From: CAVSRC01 sp963782045
GTDB lineage: Bacteria; Pseudomonadota; Alphaproteobacteria; Rhizobiales; Kaistiaceae
NCBI GenBank assembly: GCA_963782045.1
Contig: CAWAIR010000018.1
Span: 124,001-188,000 of the forward strand
Direction: 5' to 3'
DNA: 64,000 bases
Positions within the stretch are counted from its first letter, which is position 1; every line of letters begins with the position of its first letter. The position numbers were made by a program, and so were the translations under genes. Shown piece by piece: positions 30,073 through 41,299 of this stretch. The notes under the pieces are model-generated. The model made no database searches. It saw only the letters and a list, made by a program, of their open reading frames with translations, and was not told the origin of the DNA.

Positions 30073-31584
30073 CTACTGCCCGCGGCCGACGCGCGAAGCG
30101 AACCGCACGGCCTCCTCGGCGGCGCGGAAGAGGGCGCGCGCCTTGGCCTGGCATTCCGCGTGCTCGTTCTCCGGCACCGAGTCCGCAACGATGCCGGCGC
30201 CGGCCTGGACGTACATCTTGCCGTCCTTGACCACCGAGGTCCGGAGAATGATGCAGGAGTCCATGGCGCCATCGGCGGAGAAGTAGCCGACGCAGCCGGC
30301 ATAGATGCCGCGCTTCTCCAGCTCCAATTCGTCGATGATCTCCATGGCGCGCACCTTGGGCGCGCCCGACACGGTGCCGGCCGGGAAGCCGCCGGCGAGC
30401 GCATCGAGCATGTCGTGGTCGGCGGCGAGCCGGCCAATGACATTCGACACGATGTGCATGACCTGGCTGTAGTATTCCAGAAAGAACTGGTCGGTGACCT
30501 TGACCGAGCCGATTTCGGCGACGCGGCCGACGTCGTTGCGGCCGAGGTCGAGCAGCATCAGGTGTTCGGCGCGCTCCTTGGGATCGGCAAGCAGTTCCGC
30601 GGCGAGCGCCTTGTCCTCGTCCGGCGTCTTGCCGCGGGGGCGGGTGCCGGCGATCGGCCGGATGGTCACCTCGCCGTCGCGCACCCGCACCAGGATCTCC
30701 GGGCTGGAACCGGCGATCGCGAAGCCGCCGAAGTCGAGATAGTAGAGGAAGGGCGAGGGGTTGGTGCGCCGCAGCGCCCGGTAGAGCGCAAACGGCGGCA
30801 GGTCGAAGGGCGCCTCGAAGCGCTGCGACAGCACCACCTGGAAGATGTCGCCGGCGGCGATGTACTCCTTCGCCCGCTTCACCATGTCGAGATAGCGCTC
30901 ACGCGGCGTGTTGGAGACGACCGCGATGTTCGGATCGAACTCGGCGCTGTCGGCAGACTTGTCGAGCGGCGCGTCGAGCGTGTCGACGACCGCGGTCAGC
31001 CGCTCGATGGCGCGGCCGTGGGCCTGGCTGCTGCTCACGCCGGCCTGCGGGCGCACCGGCGTGACGATGGTAATCTCGTCCTTGACCGCGTCGAAGACGA
31101 CGATGACGGTCGGCCGGATCATCACCGCGTCGGGGAAGCCGAGCGGATCCGGGTTCGGCTCCGGCAGCGTCTCCATCTGGCGGACCATGTCGTAGCCGAG
31201 ATAGCCGAAGATGCCGGCCGACATCGGCGGCAGCGTGTGGGGCAGGTGGATGTGCGATTCCGCGATGATGGTGCGCAGCGCCTCCAGCGCCGGCTCGTCC
31301 ATCGCCTGGAAGCGGTCGTGGGCCTGCGGGTCGCGGTTGATCTCGGCGTGCGCCCCCGCGGCGCGGAAGATCAGGTCCGGCTCGATGCCGATGATCGAAT
31401 AGCGGCCGCGCACGGCGCCGCCTTCAACCGATTCCAGCAGGAAGCAGTTGGCGCGGCCCGCCGACAGCTTGAGCATCGCCGAGACCGGCGTCTCGAGATC
31501 GGCCACCAGCCGCGTCCACACCACCTGGGGCACGCCGCCGTCATAGTCACGCGCGAAGTCGTCGAGGGCGGGTTCGACCAGCAT
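30073..31584 (-). CDS. trpE: Anthranilate synthase component I
   Basis: Converts chorismate and ammonia to anthranilate. 503 residues, clean frame. The N-terminal feedback region has the LLES tryptophan-site motif (FLLESVEGG). Chorismate-binding motifs: IRPIAGTRPRGKT, LMLLDLGRNDVGRVAEIGSV, PAGTVSGAPKVRAMEIIDELE and GCVGYFSADGAMD. Only 16 bases separate it from ppiD, so it is probably cotranscribed with it; there is no room for a trpL attenuator. trpG is not adjacent because the autotransporter pair intervenes. Confidence 0.98.
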   Translation of the reverse strand: MLVEPALDDFARDYDGGVPQVVWTRLVADLETPVSAMLKLSAGRANCFLLESVEGGAVRGRYSIIGIEPDLIFRAAGAHAEINRDPQAHDRFQAMDEPALEALRTIIAESHIHLPHTLPPMSAGIFGYLGYDMVRQMETLPEPNPDPLGFPDAVMIRPTVIVVFDAVKDEITIVTPVRPQAGVSSSQAHGRAIERLTAVVDTLDAPLDKSADSAEFDPNIAVVSNTPRERYLDMVKRAKEYIAAGDIFQVVLSQRFEAPFDLPPFALYRALRRTNPSPFLYYLDFGGFAIAGSSPEILVRVRDGEVTIRPIAGTRPRGKTPDEDKALAAELLADPKERAEHLMLLDLGRNDVGRVAEIGSVKVTDQFFLEYYSQVMHIVSNVIGRLAADHDMLDALAGGFPAGTVSGAPKVRAMEIIDELELEKRGIYAGCVGYFSADGAMDSCIILRTSVVKDGKMYVQAGAGIVADSVPENEHAECQAKARALFRAAEEAVRFASRVGRGQ

Positions 31585-31600
31585 GGCAGGGTCGGAAGCG

Positions 31601-33497
31601 CTACTGGGTCTGGCTGACGCCCAGCACCGCCGCGATGGCGGACTGGTTGATCTGCACGTTGATCTTGGACTGGCGCTCGGTGACGTAGGCGGCGAGCAGG
31701 TCGTTGACGAACTGGCTGTCGAGCTGGCTCTTGATCTGGGCGAGCTGCGGGTCGGCGGGGTTGAACGTCGGCACCGTGCTGTCGTCGACCTTGAGCAGGA
31801 TCTTGTTCATGGCGGTGGTCCCGTCGGCGACGGTGACGTAGCCCGCGGGCCCGTCGAAGGCGGCCGATACCGCCGCCGCCGAAAGGTCGTCGGTCGGCTT
31901 GGAGCCGCGCGTCAGGCCGTCCGCCGTCTTCACCGTCAGCCCGGCGTCGGTCGCCACCTGGGCGAGATCGCCGCCGGTGCCGACCTTGGACTTGAGAGCG
32001 TCGGCCTGATCGGCGAGCTTCTTCTGCCGCTCGGTGTCCTTCCAGGCGGCGATCACCTTGTCGCGCACCTCGGCCAGCGTGCGGTCGTGCGACGGCATCA
32101 CCTGGTTGACGTCGTACCAGACATAGGTGTCGCGCACCGGCTCGATCGGGTTGTTCTCCATGCCGACGTCGGACTCGAAGGCCGACTGCACCAGCGTCGG
32201 CGGCAGATCGGGGATCGGCTTGCCGTCGGGGCCCTTGCCGGTCTGGTCGACCTGCGCAACGGTCTTGAACTTCAGGCCGTACTTCTGGGCGGTCTCTTCG
32301 AGCTTGGCGCCGCCGGCGCGCGCATCCTCGATGGAATTGCGGATGGCGGTGACCTCGCCAGCCGCCTTCTGGGTGGCGATCTCCTGCTTGAGCTGTTCCT
32401 TGACCGCGTCGAACGGCTTGACCACCTCTGGCACGATGTCGCTGACGCGCACGATCACCGGACCGAAGCGCCCGTCGATGATACTGCTGACGCCCGGCGC
32501 GGTCATGGCGAAGGCGGCATCGGCCACCGCCGGATCGACGATCTTGTCCTTGGTGACCTGGCCGAGATTGACGTCGGCGGCCTTCAGATTGCGCTCGGCG
32601 ATGATGTCGTCGAAGGTCTTGCCGTCGGCGAGTTCCTTGGCCGCCGCCTCCGCCTCCGCCTTGTCCTTGAACACGATCTGCTCGACGTGGCGTGTGCCGG
32701 GGGTGACGAAACGGCTCTTCTGCTGGTCGTAGGCCTTCTGGGCCTCCGCGTCGGTGACGTCGCCGGGCTTGGCGATATCGGCCGGGCTCAGCGTGAAATA
32801 GGAGATCGAGCGGTACTCCGGCGCCTTGTAGTCGGCCTTGTGGGCATTGAAATAGTCGGTGAGGTCGGCATCGGAGGGATCGGCGATGTCGCTCGCGGCC
32901 GGCGCGGCCAGCACCACGTAGCTCAGCTTGCGCGAATTGTCGCGATACTCGGCCACCGCCTTGATGATCGATTTCGGGCACGGTGACGTTGCCGGCCAGG
33001 CCCTGATCGAGCTGATTGCGGATGAAGTCGGCCTTGAGCATCGTCACCAGGTCGTCTTCGGTCACGCCCTGCGCCTGGGCGACCTGGGCGAAGTAGTTGC
33101 GTTCGAACGTGCCCGTCGGTCCCTGCAGCCTGGGGTCCTCGCGGATCATGCTGCCGACCGTGTCGGACGACAGGCTGAGGCCCATCGTGTTGGCGGTGTC
33201 GTCGAGCGTGGCCTCGGTGATCATCTGGCTCAGCACCTGGCGGGGCACACCAATCTGCGCCGCCTGCTCGGTGGTGATGTTGCGGCCGAACTGCTGGCTG
33301 AGCTGGCGCAAATCGTTGTTGTAGCGGCGCTGGAACTCGGCGCCGGTGAGGCGGATGCTGCCGACCTTGGCGATGTCGTTGGCGCCGTAGCCGCGGAACA
33401 CATCGGCGACGCCCCAGACGCCGAAGCTGATCACCAGGAGCAGCATCATGATCTGGACGACCCAGCCGGACGTCAGTTTGCGTAGTGCGTCGAGCAT
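31601..33497 (-). CDS. ppiD: PpiD-type periplasmic peptidylprolyl isomerase/chaperone
   Basis: Membrane-anchored periplasmic chaperone that helps secreted proteins fold at the translocon. N-terminal anchor helix near residues 14-35 (WVVQIMMLLLVISFGVWGV), SurA_N-type region with VGSIRLTGAEFQRRY, a parvulin domain (TPGTRHVEQIVFKDKAEAEAAAKEL) and a second PPIase-like region. One +1 slip near 32975 splits the protein; about 632 residues together. It conventionally lies next to tpiA and trpE in this order. Confidence 0.93.
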
Positions 33498-33654
33498 CTC
33501 AATCCTCAGTGGCGGCCGCTGACCTGGGCACGCTCTCTTTTCGGGCGCGGATAATAGGGTCGGGGCGCCCGCCGCCGCAAGGAATAGTCGCGCGGCCGGC
33601 TGCGGTCAAAAAAGCGCGGAATTTGGCGCTCTTGCGGCGGTCGTCCGGCCTCCG

Positions 33655-34761
33655 TCAGGCGGCCGGCTTCATCCACCTTTCGACCAGGGGCGCCGAGCGC
33701 GCATATTGCGGCACGACGTGAAGGGGGGCGCCGAGCGCCGCCGCCGCCCGCCACGGCCAGCGCGGATCGGCCAGCATGGCGCGGGCCAGCGCCACCAGAT
33801 CGGCCTTGCCTTCGGCCACGATCGCCTCGGCCTGATGCGGGTCGTCGATGAGACCGACGGCGCGGGTGACGACGCCGGCGTCCTTGCGGATGCGTTCGGC
33901 CAGATGCACCTGGTAGCCCGGGCCGAGCGGGATCTTGGCGTCATGGACGTTGCCGCCGCTGGACGCACAGATGTAGCCGACGCCGGCCTCCTTCAGCGCG
34001 CGGGCGACATCGACCGCCTCGTCGATGGTGACACCGCCCTCGGTCCAGTCGGTGGTGGACAGCCGGGCGCCGACCGTCACCGAGGCGGGGACGGCGGCGC
34101 GCACCGCCTTGGCGACGGCGAGGATGAAGCGCATGCGGTTTTCGAGCGAGCCGCCCCAGTGATCGCTGCGGCGGTTTGACAGCGGCGACAGGAACTCGTG
34201 CAGCAGGTAGCCGTGGGCCCCGTGGATCTCGATGAAATCGAAGCCGGCGCGCACCGCCCGCTCGGCGGCATTGGCCCAGGTGCTGATGAGGTGCTGGATG
34301 CCGGCTTCGTCGAGCGCCCGCGGCATGTGCCAGCCGGGCGCGAAGGGGATGGCCGAGGGCGCCACGATCTGCCAGGCGTCCTCCTCGGCGGTGAGCGGGC
34401 CGCCGCCCTGCCAGGGGCGCTGGCTGGAGGCCTTGCGGCCGGCGTGGCCGAGCTGGATGCCGAAGCGGGTGCCCGCCGGTGCCACGCGGCGCGCGGCGGC
34501 AAGCGCACGCTGCGCCGCGGCCTCGTTGTGGTCTGAGTAGAGGCCGAGGCAGCCATGGGTGATGCGACCGTGACGCTCGATGCCGGTCGCCTCGACGGTG
34601 ATCATGCCGGCGCCGGACATGGCCAGCGTCATCCAGTGCTGCATGTGCCAGTCGGTGGCCGAACCGTCGTCGGCCGAATACTGGCACATGGGGGCGACGG
34701 CGATGCGATTGGGCACGGTCATGCCGCCGATGTCGAGCGCCGAAAACAAGGCTGATGTCAT
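33655..34761 (-). CDS. NADH:flavin oxidoreductase (old yellow enzyme, YqjM/NamA-like)
   Basis: 368-residue FMN enzyme reducing activated C=C bonds with NAD(P)H. The Cys in PMCQYSADDG and the Trp in the following DWHMQHW, HAGRKAS, and active-site IHGAHGYLLHEFLSPLSNRR with RSDHWGGSLENRMRF mark the thermophilic-like YqjM class. Phosphate-binding end: VGLIDDPHQAEAI and DLVALARAMLADPRWPWRAA. Substrate unknown. Clean frame. It sits between ppiD and the CBS gene, where a typical genome would have ppiD and tpiA next to each other. Confidence 0.95.
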   Translation of the reverse strand: MTSALFSALDIGGMTVPNRIAVAPMCQYSADDGSATDWHMQHWMTLAMSGAGMITVEATGIERHGRITHGCLGLYSDHNEAAAQRALAAARRVAPAGTRFGIQLGHAGRKASSQRPWQGGGPLTAEEDAWQIVAPSAIPFAPGWHMPRALDEAGIQHLISTWANAAERAVRAGFDFIEIHGAHGYLLHEFLSPLSNRRSDHWGGSLENRMRFILAVAKAVRAAVPASVTVGARLSTTDWTEGGVTIDEAVDVARALKEAGVGYICASSGGNVHDAKIPLGPGYQVHLAERIRKDAGVVTRAVGLIDDPHQAEAIVAEGKADLVALARAMLADPRWPWRAAAALGAPLHVVPQYARSAPLVERWMKPAA

Positions 34762-34911
34762 CGAGATACCCGGTTGGGCGAAAGGAAGGGAAACCGCAAA
34801 GGTGGGGAAGAACCGGCAGAAGGCAAGGGGAGCTTGCGCCGCACCCGCTTCAGCGGTGTGCCAAGCGCGCCGACGACTGCATGAATCCGTGTCGGCGCGC
34901 CTGGTTGCGCC

Positions 34912-35928
34912 CTACTCGCCCCAAATAAGAAACAGGCCGATGTCGCCCGGCATGCCGTCGGGGAAATCGACCACACGTGCGGCCAGGTGGAAGCCGCGCG
35001 GACGCAGCTCGCGCTCCCAGCGCATGTACATCTCGGCCGATTCGCCACGCAGCGTCCGCGGCCATTCCGGGTCCGGCGCATTCACCGCCCGGCCGCCGTC
35101 GCTGCACAACTGATGCGGGAAGCGCAGCAGCAGGAACTCCGTCGCACCGTGCTCGGCCGCCTCGCGGGCATTGTGGACCAGCCGGTTCCACTCCTTGTCG
35201 GAGATGTGGGTGTCGATCAGGCGGCTGACGTCGCGCTTGTGGATCTCGGCGGCAAGCTGCCGCTCGCGACCGCGCTGGACGTCCAGCTCTTCCTTGAAGT
35301 GGCCGACCAGGTGGCGGAAATCGTTGACCGACAATTCGCCGTCCGGGCGGCTGTCGTGGTCGACAGGGTCGCCCGGCGCATGGGCACCGTTCAGCTTGCC
35401 GTTGCCCTTGGAGTTCTTCTGCCACGGCATCGCGAGCCTGCTCCTGGGCTCGGGCGGCAGCGGCACCGGCTCGTATTCGCCACCGCCGAGCGAGCGCAGC
35501 AGGTCGGCGCGGCGGACGATGCCGACGATCCTGCCGTCGCGCACGACCGGCAGCCGCTTGACCCGGTGCTCGGCCATCAGGGAAGCGATCTCGTCGGCGC
35601 GGGTCTCCTCGCCCACCGTCAGCACCGGGCTGGTCATCACCTCGCGGGCGACGGCAAGCGGGCTCTGCAAATGCTGGACGAAATCCGTGTTGAGCGTCTC
35701 GCCTTCGGCCAGACGCTGGAGCCACCACTCGCTCTTGGTCTCGCGTTCGGTGCGTTTGCGGCCGACGAGGTCGCCTTCGCTGACGATCCCCACCAGCGTG
35801 CCGGTGTCGTCGACGACCGGCACGGCGCTTATCTTGTGTCCAAGGAGGGTGCGGGCCACGTCGCGTATCGACGTGGTCGGCGTCACGGTGACGATGTCGT
35901 CGTTCATCAGGTCGCGCGCAATCATCAT
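34912..35928 (-). CDS. CBS-domain protein with conserved C-terminal extension
   Basis: About 338 residues. Two CBS motifs (ARDLMNDDIVTVTPTTSIRDVARTLL and VMTSPVLTVGEETRADEIASLM), each ending in (I/V)VGIV.(E/R)(G/A)DL, probably sense an adenosyl ligand. A 75-residue hydrophilic linker leads to a C-terminal ~150-residue domain that I do not recognise as a named family; it contains KEWNRLVHNAREAAEHGATEFLLLRFP and DFPDGMPGDIGLFLIW. The start is the ATG at 35928, which brings the first CBS motif within ten residues. Regulatory role inferred; target unknown. Confidence 0.85.
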   Translation of the reverse strand: MMIARDLMNDDIVTVTPTTSIRDVARTLLGHKISAVPVVDDTGTLVGIVSEGDLVGRKRTERETKSEWWLQRLAEGETLNTDFVQHLQSPLAVAREVMTSPVLTVGEETRADEIASLMAEHRVKRLPVVRDGRIVGIVRRADLLRSLGGGEYEPVPLPPEPRSRLAMPWQKNSKGNGKLNGAHAPGDPVDHDSRPDGELSVNDFRHLVGHFKEELDVQRGRERQLAAEIHKRDVSRLIDTHISDKEWNRLVHNAREAAEHGATEFLLLRFPHQLCSDGGRAVNAPDPEWPRTLRGESAEMYMRWERELRPRGFHLAARVVDFPDGMPGDIGLFLIWGE

Positions 35929-36090
35929 TTCTCGTTTCCTGGACTGACGGGCCCCTCGTCGGCGTCCGGGTAGCCCGGCCATGGCACAAGTGCCTTGATC
36001 TTGCGCAAAGGTGGAGCGTGCGAAGGCCGGCGGCAGAGTGCTTTTCCCATGGATTTCGGCTACGGCTGACGTGGTTTCAAGACAGGAGCG

Positions 36091-36849
36091 ATGACGGGAA
36101 TGTCAGGAAGAATGAAACTCGCTGCCGGTAACTGGAAGATGAACGGCACCCGGGCGAGCCTCGCGGAACTCAAGGCGATTGCCGCCGGCGCGGCCGGGGC
36201 GGGCGCGGAGGTGGCGATCTGCCCGCCGGCGACGCTGATTTCGGCGGCGGTCGCGGCAGTGGCGGGAACCAGGGTGGCGATCGGCGCGCAGGACTGCCAC
36301 GCCGCCGTCAAGGGCGCCCATACCGGCGACATTGCCGCCGAAATGATCGCCGACGCCGGTGGCAAGATGGTCATCGTCGGCCACTCGGAGCGGCGCACCG
36401 ACCACGGCGAGACCGACGCGCAAGTGCGCGCCAAGGCCGAGGCCGCATGGCGGGCCGGCCTCCTCGCGATTTTCTGCATCGGCGAAACTGAGGCGGAACG
36501 CCGCGCCGGCCAGACCGAGGCGGTGCTCTCCCGCCAGATCGCCGGATCGGTGCCGGACGGGGCCACCGCCGACCGGCTGGTGATCGCCTACGAGCCGGTG
36601 TGGGCGATCGGCACCGGCCTGACCCCGTCCGACGATGACATCGTCGCCGCCCATGCCCATATCAGGGCGCAATTGGCGGGGCGGCTCGGACAGGACGTGG
36701 CCGATGCGGTGCGCATCCTCTACGGCGGTTCGGTCAAGCCGGACAACGCCGGAAGCATCATGGCGCTTGCCGGCGTCGACGGCGGGCTGGTCGGCGGCGC
36801 CAGCCTCAAAGCCGCTGATTTCCTTACGATTGTGGCCGCCTGCGGGTGA
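36091..36849 (+). CDS. tpiA: Triosephosphate isomerase
   Basis: Interconverts dihydroxyacetone phosphate and glyceraldehyde 3-phosphate. 252 residues, clean frame. AAGNWKMNG (Lys), IVGHSERRT (electrophilic His), YEPVWAIGTG (catalytic Glu) and YGGSVKPDN with GLVGGASL at the phosphate site are all intact. Start at ATG 36091 or the nearby ATG 36100; both precede the conserved RMKLAAGNWK. Confidence 0.98.
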   Translation: MTGMSGRMKLAAGNWKMNGTRASLAELKAIAAGAAGAGAEVAICPPATLISAAVAAVAGTRVAIGAQDCHAAVKGAHTGDIAAEMIADAGGKMVIVGHSERRTDHGETDAQVRAKAEAAWRAGLLAIFCIGETEAERRAGQTEAVLSRQIAGSVPDGATADRLVIAYEPVWAIGTGLTPSDDDIVAAHAHIRAQLAGRLGQDVADAVRILYGGSVKPDNAGSIMALAGVDGGLVGGASLKAADFLTIVAACG

Positions 36850-36852
36850 CCG

Positions 36853-36894
36853 CGATCGGCCGGGCGGCGGCTCTGGTGCCGTCCGGCCCGATCG
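36853..36894 (+). terminator. Imperfect hairpin between tpiA and secG
   Basis: CGATCGGCCGGGCGG pairs with CCGTCCGGCCCGATCG across a short loop, starting four bases after the tpiA stop; the TGTAAAAG that follows is not T-rich. It may attenuate rather than end transcription into secG 37 bases downstream. Confidence 0.4.
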
Positions 36895-36930
36895 TGTAAA
36901 AGGCGCCCAACCCCGAATTCGGATAGCCTG

Positions 36931-37459
36931 ATGGAAACAGTAATCATCGTCATTCACCTGATGGTGATCGTGGCGCTCGTCGCGGTCGTGCTGCTGCAGC
37001 GGTCGGAAGGCGGCGCGCTCGGCATGGGCGGCGGCGACCAGTTCATGACCATGCGCGGCCAGGGCAATGTGCTCACCCGCGCCACCACCATTCTGGCGGC
37101 GATCTTCTTCGCCACGTCGCTGGCCATGACGTTCCTGACCCGCCTGAACGCCCCGCCGACCTCGGTGCTCGACACCACGCCGGCCGCCCAGACGGCACCG
37201 GTGGCGCCGGCCGGCGGAATCCCGGCCGCGGATACCGGGAATGGCCGGCAACGGCATCCTCGACCAGCTCAACAAGTACACCAGCGGTCCGCCGGGCACG
37301 GTGACGCCGAAGAGCGTCGTGCCCGATACGACCACCGCGCCGGCGGCGCCCGCCGGCACTACGACGCCATCGGCTCCGGCAGGCACCACGCCATCGGCTC
37401 CGGCAGGCACCACGCCGTCGGCTCCGGCAGGCAGCCAGGCTCCGGCCTCGTCGCAGTAG
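36931..37459 (+). CDS. secG: Preprotein translocase subunit SecG
   Basis: Small SecYEG channel subunit. Two membrane helices (VIIVIHLMVIVALVAVVLLQ and TTILAAIFFATSLAMTFLT) flank the conserved loop RSEGGALGMGG with the following MRGQGNVLTRAT. A Pro/Ala/Thr-rich tail of about 85 residues follows, ending in tandem TTPSAPAG units (37340-37440). One +1 slip near 37225 joins helix and tail frames. About 176 residues, long for SecG because of the tail. Confidence 0.93.
37368..37433 (+). repeat. Tandem 24-base repeat in secG
   Basis: The unit CATCGGCTCCGGCAGGCACC plus ACGC recurs two times and then with one base change (CGTCGGCTCC), encoding PSAPAGTT. An in-frame minisatellite in the disordered SecG tail; copy number is expected to vary between strains. 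Confidence 0.75.
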
Positions 37460-37586
37460 CCAAGATGACCACCCACAAGCTTTCCCCGGCGCGAACCCTC
37501 AACCGCCGGGGGCGGCATCTTTTTGTTCAGCGGGCCCGCGTTTTGGACTTCGCGAATTAGGCGGGCAGGGGATAGGATCGAGGCCC

Positions 37587-39219
<1,633 letters not shown>

Positions 39220-39242
39220 CTTGGCTCGCTCCTTGAAGCTCA

Positions 39243-39309
39243 CCTCATCCTGAGGAGCCCCGCCCCATCCTTCGAGACGGGCGCTTGCGCGCCCTCCTCA
39301 GGATGGGGG
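39243..39309. repeat. REP-like palindrome after pyrG
   Basis: CCTCATCCTGAGGAGC...CATCCTTCGAGACGG...CCTCCTCAGGATGGGG: arms CATCCTGAGGAG and CTCCTCAGGATG pair perfectly around an inner GGGCGC / GCGCCC hairpin. This is the fullest copy of the family also found in the trp gaps; it may end pyrG transcription. Confidence 0.72.
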
Positions 39310-39367
39310 GCGGGGCGTTTCGAAGGGCGAGCTGAACCCTGCCAACCCTCAGCAACGGAACACGCCC

Positions 39368-39694
39368 ATGATCTACGAACTGCGCGTCTATCGCTGCCTG
39401 CCGGGCCGCCTGCCGGCGCTCCTCAACCGCTTCGACACGCTGACGCTGAAGGTGTGGGAGCGGCTCGGCATTCGTCAGGCCGGCTTCTGGACGACCGTCA
39501 TTGGCGAATCGAACAGGGAGCTGATCTATCTGCTCGTCTGGGAATCGATGGCCGAGCGCGAGACCAAGTGGCTGACTTTCCAGAATGACCCGGAATGGAT
39601 CGCCGGCAGTGCCGCCAGCGAGGCGGACGGCAAGATCGTCGAAAACGTCGCCAATCAATTCCTGACGCCGACGGCCTTTTCGAGCGTCAGGTAG
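39368..39694 (+). CDS. NIPSNAP family protein
   Basis: 108-residue dimeric alpha-beta barrel (ferredoxin-like) protein. The start MIYELRVYRCLPGRLPALLNRF, the middle GFWTTVIGESNRELIYLLVWESMAERE and the W...D.EW segment fit the NIPSNAP family. Enzymatic role unknown; some relatives are monooxygenase-like or vesicle-associated. Tail-to-tail with the methyltransferase gene 10 bases away. Confidence 0.85.
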   Translation: MIYELRVYRCLPGRLPALLNRFDTLTLKVWERLGIRQAGFWTTVIGESNRELIYLLVWESMAERETKWLTFQNDPEWIAGSAASEADGKIVENVANQFLTPTAFSSVR

Positions 39695-39704
39695 CAGGCG
39701 GCGA

Positions 39705-40490
39705 TCACGGCCGGCGCGCGATCAGCACGTTGGATTCGAGGATTTCGCTGACCATTCCCTCGGTCGCCACCTCGGCGGCCAACGCCTTGATCTCCATCGA
39801 GAGCGCCGCCGCTTTCTGCGGCCCGAGCGCGTCGGGTGAGGTGCGCGACAGCGACAGGGCGCGGTCGACCAGGTGGCTGGCCGGAAAGCTGAACCGCTCG
39901 ACCACCGACAGGCCGTCGACCTGGCTGAAGGCTGAGTTGATCAGGTAGGCCTGATGGTGCGTCCAGTCCGGCGAGCGCCATTGCGGCGTGCTCGGCTCGT
40001 AGCGCTCGACGATCTGGCCAAAACGCCTGTGCCAGTCGCCGGCGCCCTCGCGAATGGTGTCGACGTCGAACAGGGCGACGGCGCCGTCCGCCTCGACGAT
40101 GGCGTCGAGGCGCTTCAGCGTGTCGGCACGGTCCATCCAGTGGAAGGAGCGGCCCATGGTCACCAGCCGGAAGCGGCCGAACTGGTCGCCGAGGTCGTTC
40201 GAGCTGCCCTCCACGAAGCGGACGTTTTCGGCGACGCCGGCGGCCGCCGTTCGGCCGGCTTCGAGCATCCCGGCGGCGGGATCGACGGCGACCACCTCGC
40301 CGACGAACGGCGCCAAGGCAATGGCGAGCAGGCCCGGGCCGCAGCCGAGGTCGAGGACGCGGTCGTCGCGGTCGAGCGCCAGGTCCGCGACCACCTTGCG
40401 CACGAGGCGCGGCGCATAGGTGGTACGGGCGAAATAGTGGCGGGCGGCCGACTGGAAGCGGTCGGGGTCGAAGGGGATCACTGCGGTCAT
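39705..40490 (-). CDS. Class I SAM-dependent methyltransferase
   Basis: 261 residues. SAM-binding motif VLDLGCGPGLLAIALAP, acidic VVAVDP at motif II, and GRSFHWMDRADTLKRL following motif III, typical of small-molecule (UbiE/trans-aconitate-like, methyltransferase type 11) enzymes. Substrate unknown. Five bases separate it from the upstream hydrolase gene, suggesting an operon. Confidence 0.9.
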   Translation of the reverse strand: MTAVIPFDPDRFQSAARHYFARTTYAPRLVRKVVADLALDRDDRVLDLGCGPGLLAIALAPFVGEVVAVDPAAGMLEAGRTAAAGVAENVRFVEGSSNDLGDQFGRFRLVTMGRSFHWMDRADTLKRLDAIVEADGAVALFDVDTIREGAGDWHRRFGQIVERYEPSTPQWRSPDWTHHQAYLINSAFSQVDGLSVVERFSFPASHLVDRALSLSRTSPDALGPQKAAALSMEIKALAAEVATEGMVSEILESNVLIARRP

Positions 40491-40495
40491 CGCGT

Positions 40496-41299
40496 TCAGT
40501 TGCCTGCGATGCGGTCGAGCCAGTCCATCAGCGGCACCAGCGCCGCGCCGGGCGTGCCCATATGGCTGGCCTTGACCGATATCAGGCGGTTGCGGTCGTT
40601 CTGAGGCGCCTTGCGGAAGAGGGCGGCGGCGTTGCCCTGGCTGGAATCGCGGGTGCCGGCGGCCCAGAAGACAGGGGCGTGGAGCGCCGGAAGAAGGCGC
40701 GATGGCGACAGCACGCTCTCCGGCCCGAGGAAGGAGAGGAAGGCGCGCGGCGTCGCCTTCACGGTCAGATACTGGCCGAGCACGTGGTCGGTGAACTGGA
40801 CCGTGTTGTCGCCCTGGCCGGCCGCCACCATGGCCGCGGCGCGCCGGACGCTGGCCGCGACCTTGGCATGGCGGTTGAAGTCGCCCGGCTCGCCGTCAGG
40901 CGCCAGCGCCACGACGCCGGCAAGCCCGTCGTGGGAGGCGGCATAGGCGAGCGCCGCCAGCCCGCCGAGGCTGTGGCCGCCGACGACGATGGCGGTGAAG
41001 CCGTCGGCCCTGAGCCGCGCCACCGCCCGATCGATGTCGGTGAAGCATTCGGTGAGCGGGCGATCGTAGATGCGCCGCGCCGACCAGCACATCTCCGGCG
41101 TCTCGACCCCATAGCCGGTCTCCTGGAGGGTGTTGGCCATCTCCGCGAACTGGACGGGCGAGCCGGTCTTGCCGTGGAGGAGGACGAGGCCGACGCGCTG
41201 GAAGGCGAAGGCCGGCTGGGCGGCCAGCGCCAGCACGAACAGGGTGAGCAGGAGCGCGCTGGCGCACAGCCTTGTCCTGTCTCGCGATCTTGTCTGCAT
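40496..41299 (-). CDS. Exported alpha/beta hydrolase
   Basis: 267 residues with a Sec signal peptide (RTRLCASALLLTLFVLALAAQPAFAF). The hydrolase fold shows LVLLHGKTGSP (oxyanion loop), the nucleophile elbow VVGGHSLGGLAAL, and a late acid/His region (ASHMGTPGA). Probably a periplasmic esterase or peptidase-like hydrolase; substrate unknown. ATG 41299 gives a more regular signal peptide than the GTG three codons upstream. Confidence 0.86.
   Translation of the reverse strand: MQTRSRDRTRLCASALLLTLFVLALAAQPAFAFQRVGLVLLHGKTGSPVQFAEMANTLQETGYGVETPEMCWSARRIYDRPLTECFTDIDRAVARLRADGFTAIVVGGHSLGGLAALAYAASHDGLAGVVALAPDGEPGDFNRHAKVAASVRRAAAMVAAGQGDNTVQFTDHVLGQYLTVKATPRAFLSFLGPESVLSPSRLLPALHAPVFWAAGTRDSSQGNAAALFRKAPQNDRNRLISVKASHMGTPGAALVPLMDWLDRIAGN

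Noticed and set aside
31585..31600. trp leader peptide and attenuator before trpE
   Set aside because: Only 16 bases lie between ppiD and trpE and no Trp-codon run is seen.
30040..32986. Long plus-strand open frames opposite trpE and ppiD
   Set aside because: Mirror frames of intact conserved genes with no recognisable protein features or ribosome sites.
37368..37433. CRISPR-like direct repeats
   Set aside because: The repeats are adjacent without spacers and are in frame within secG.
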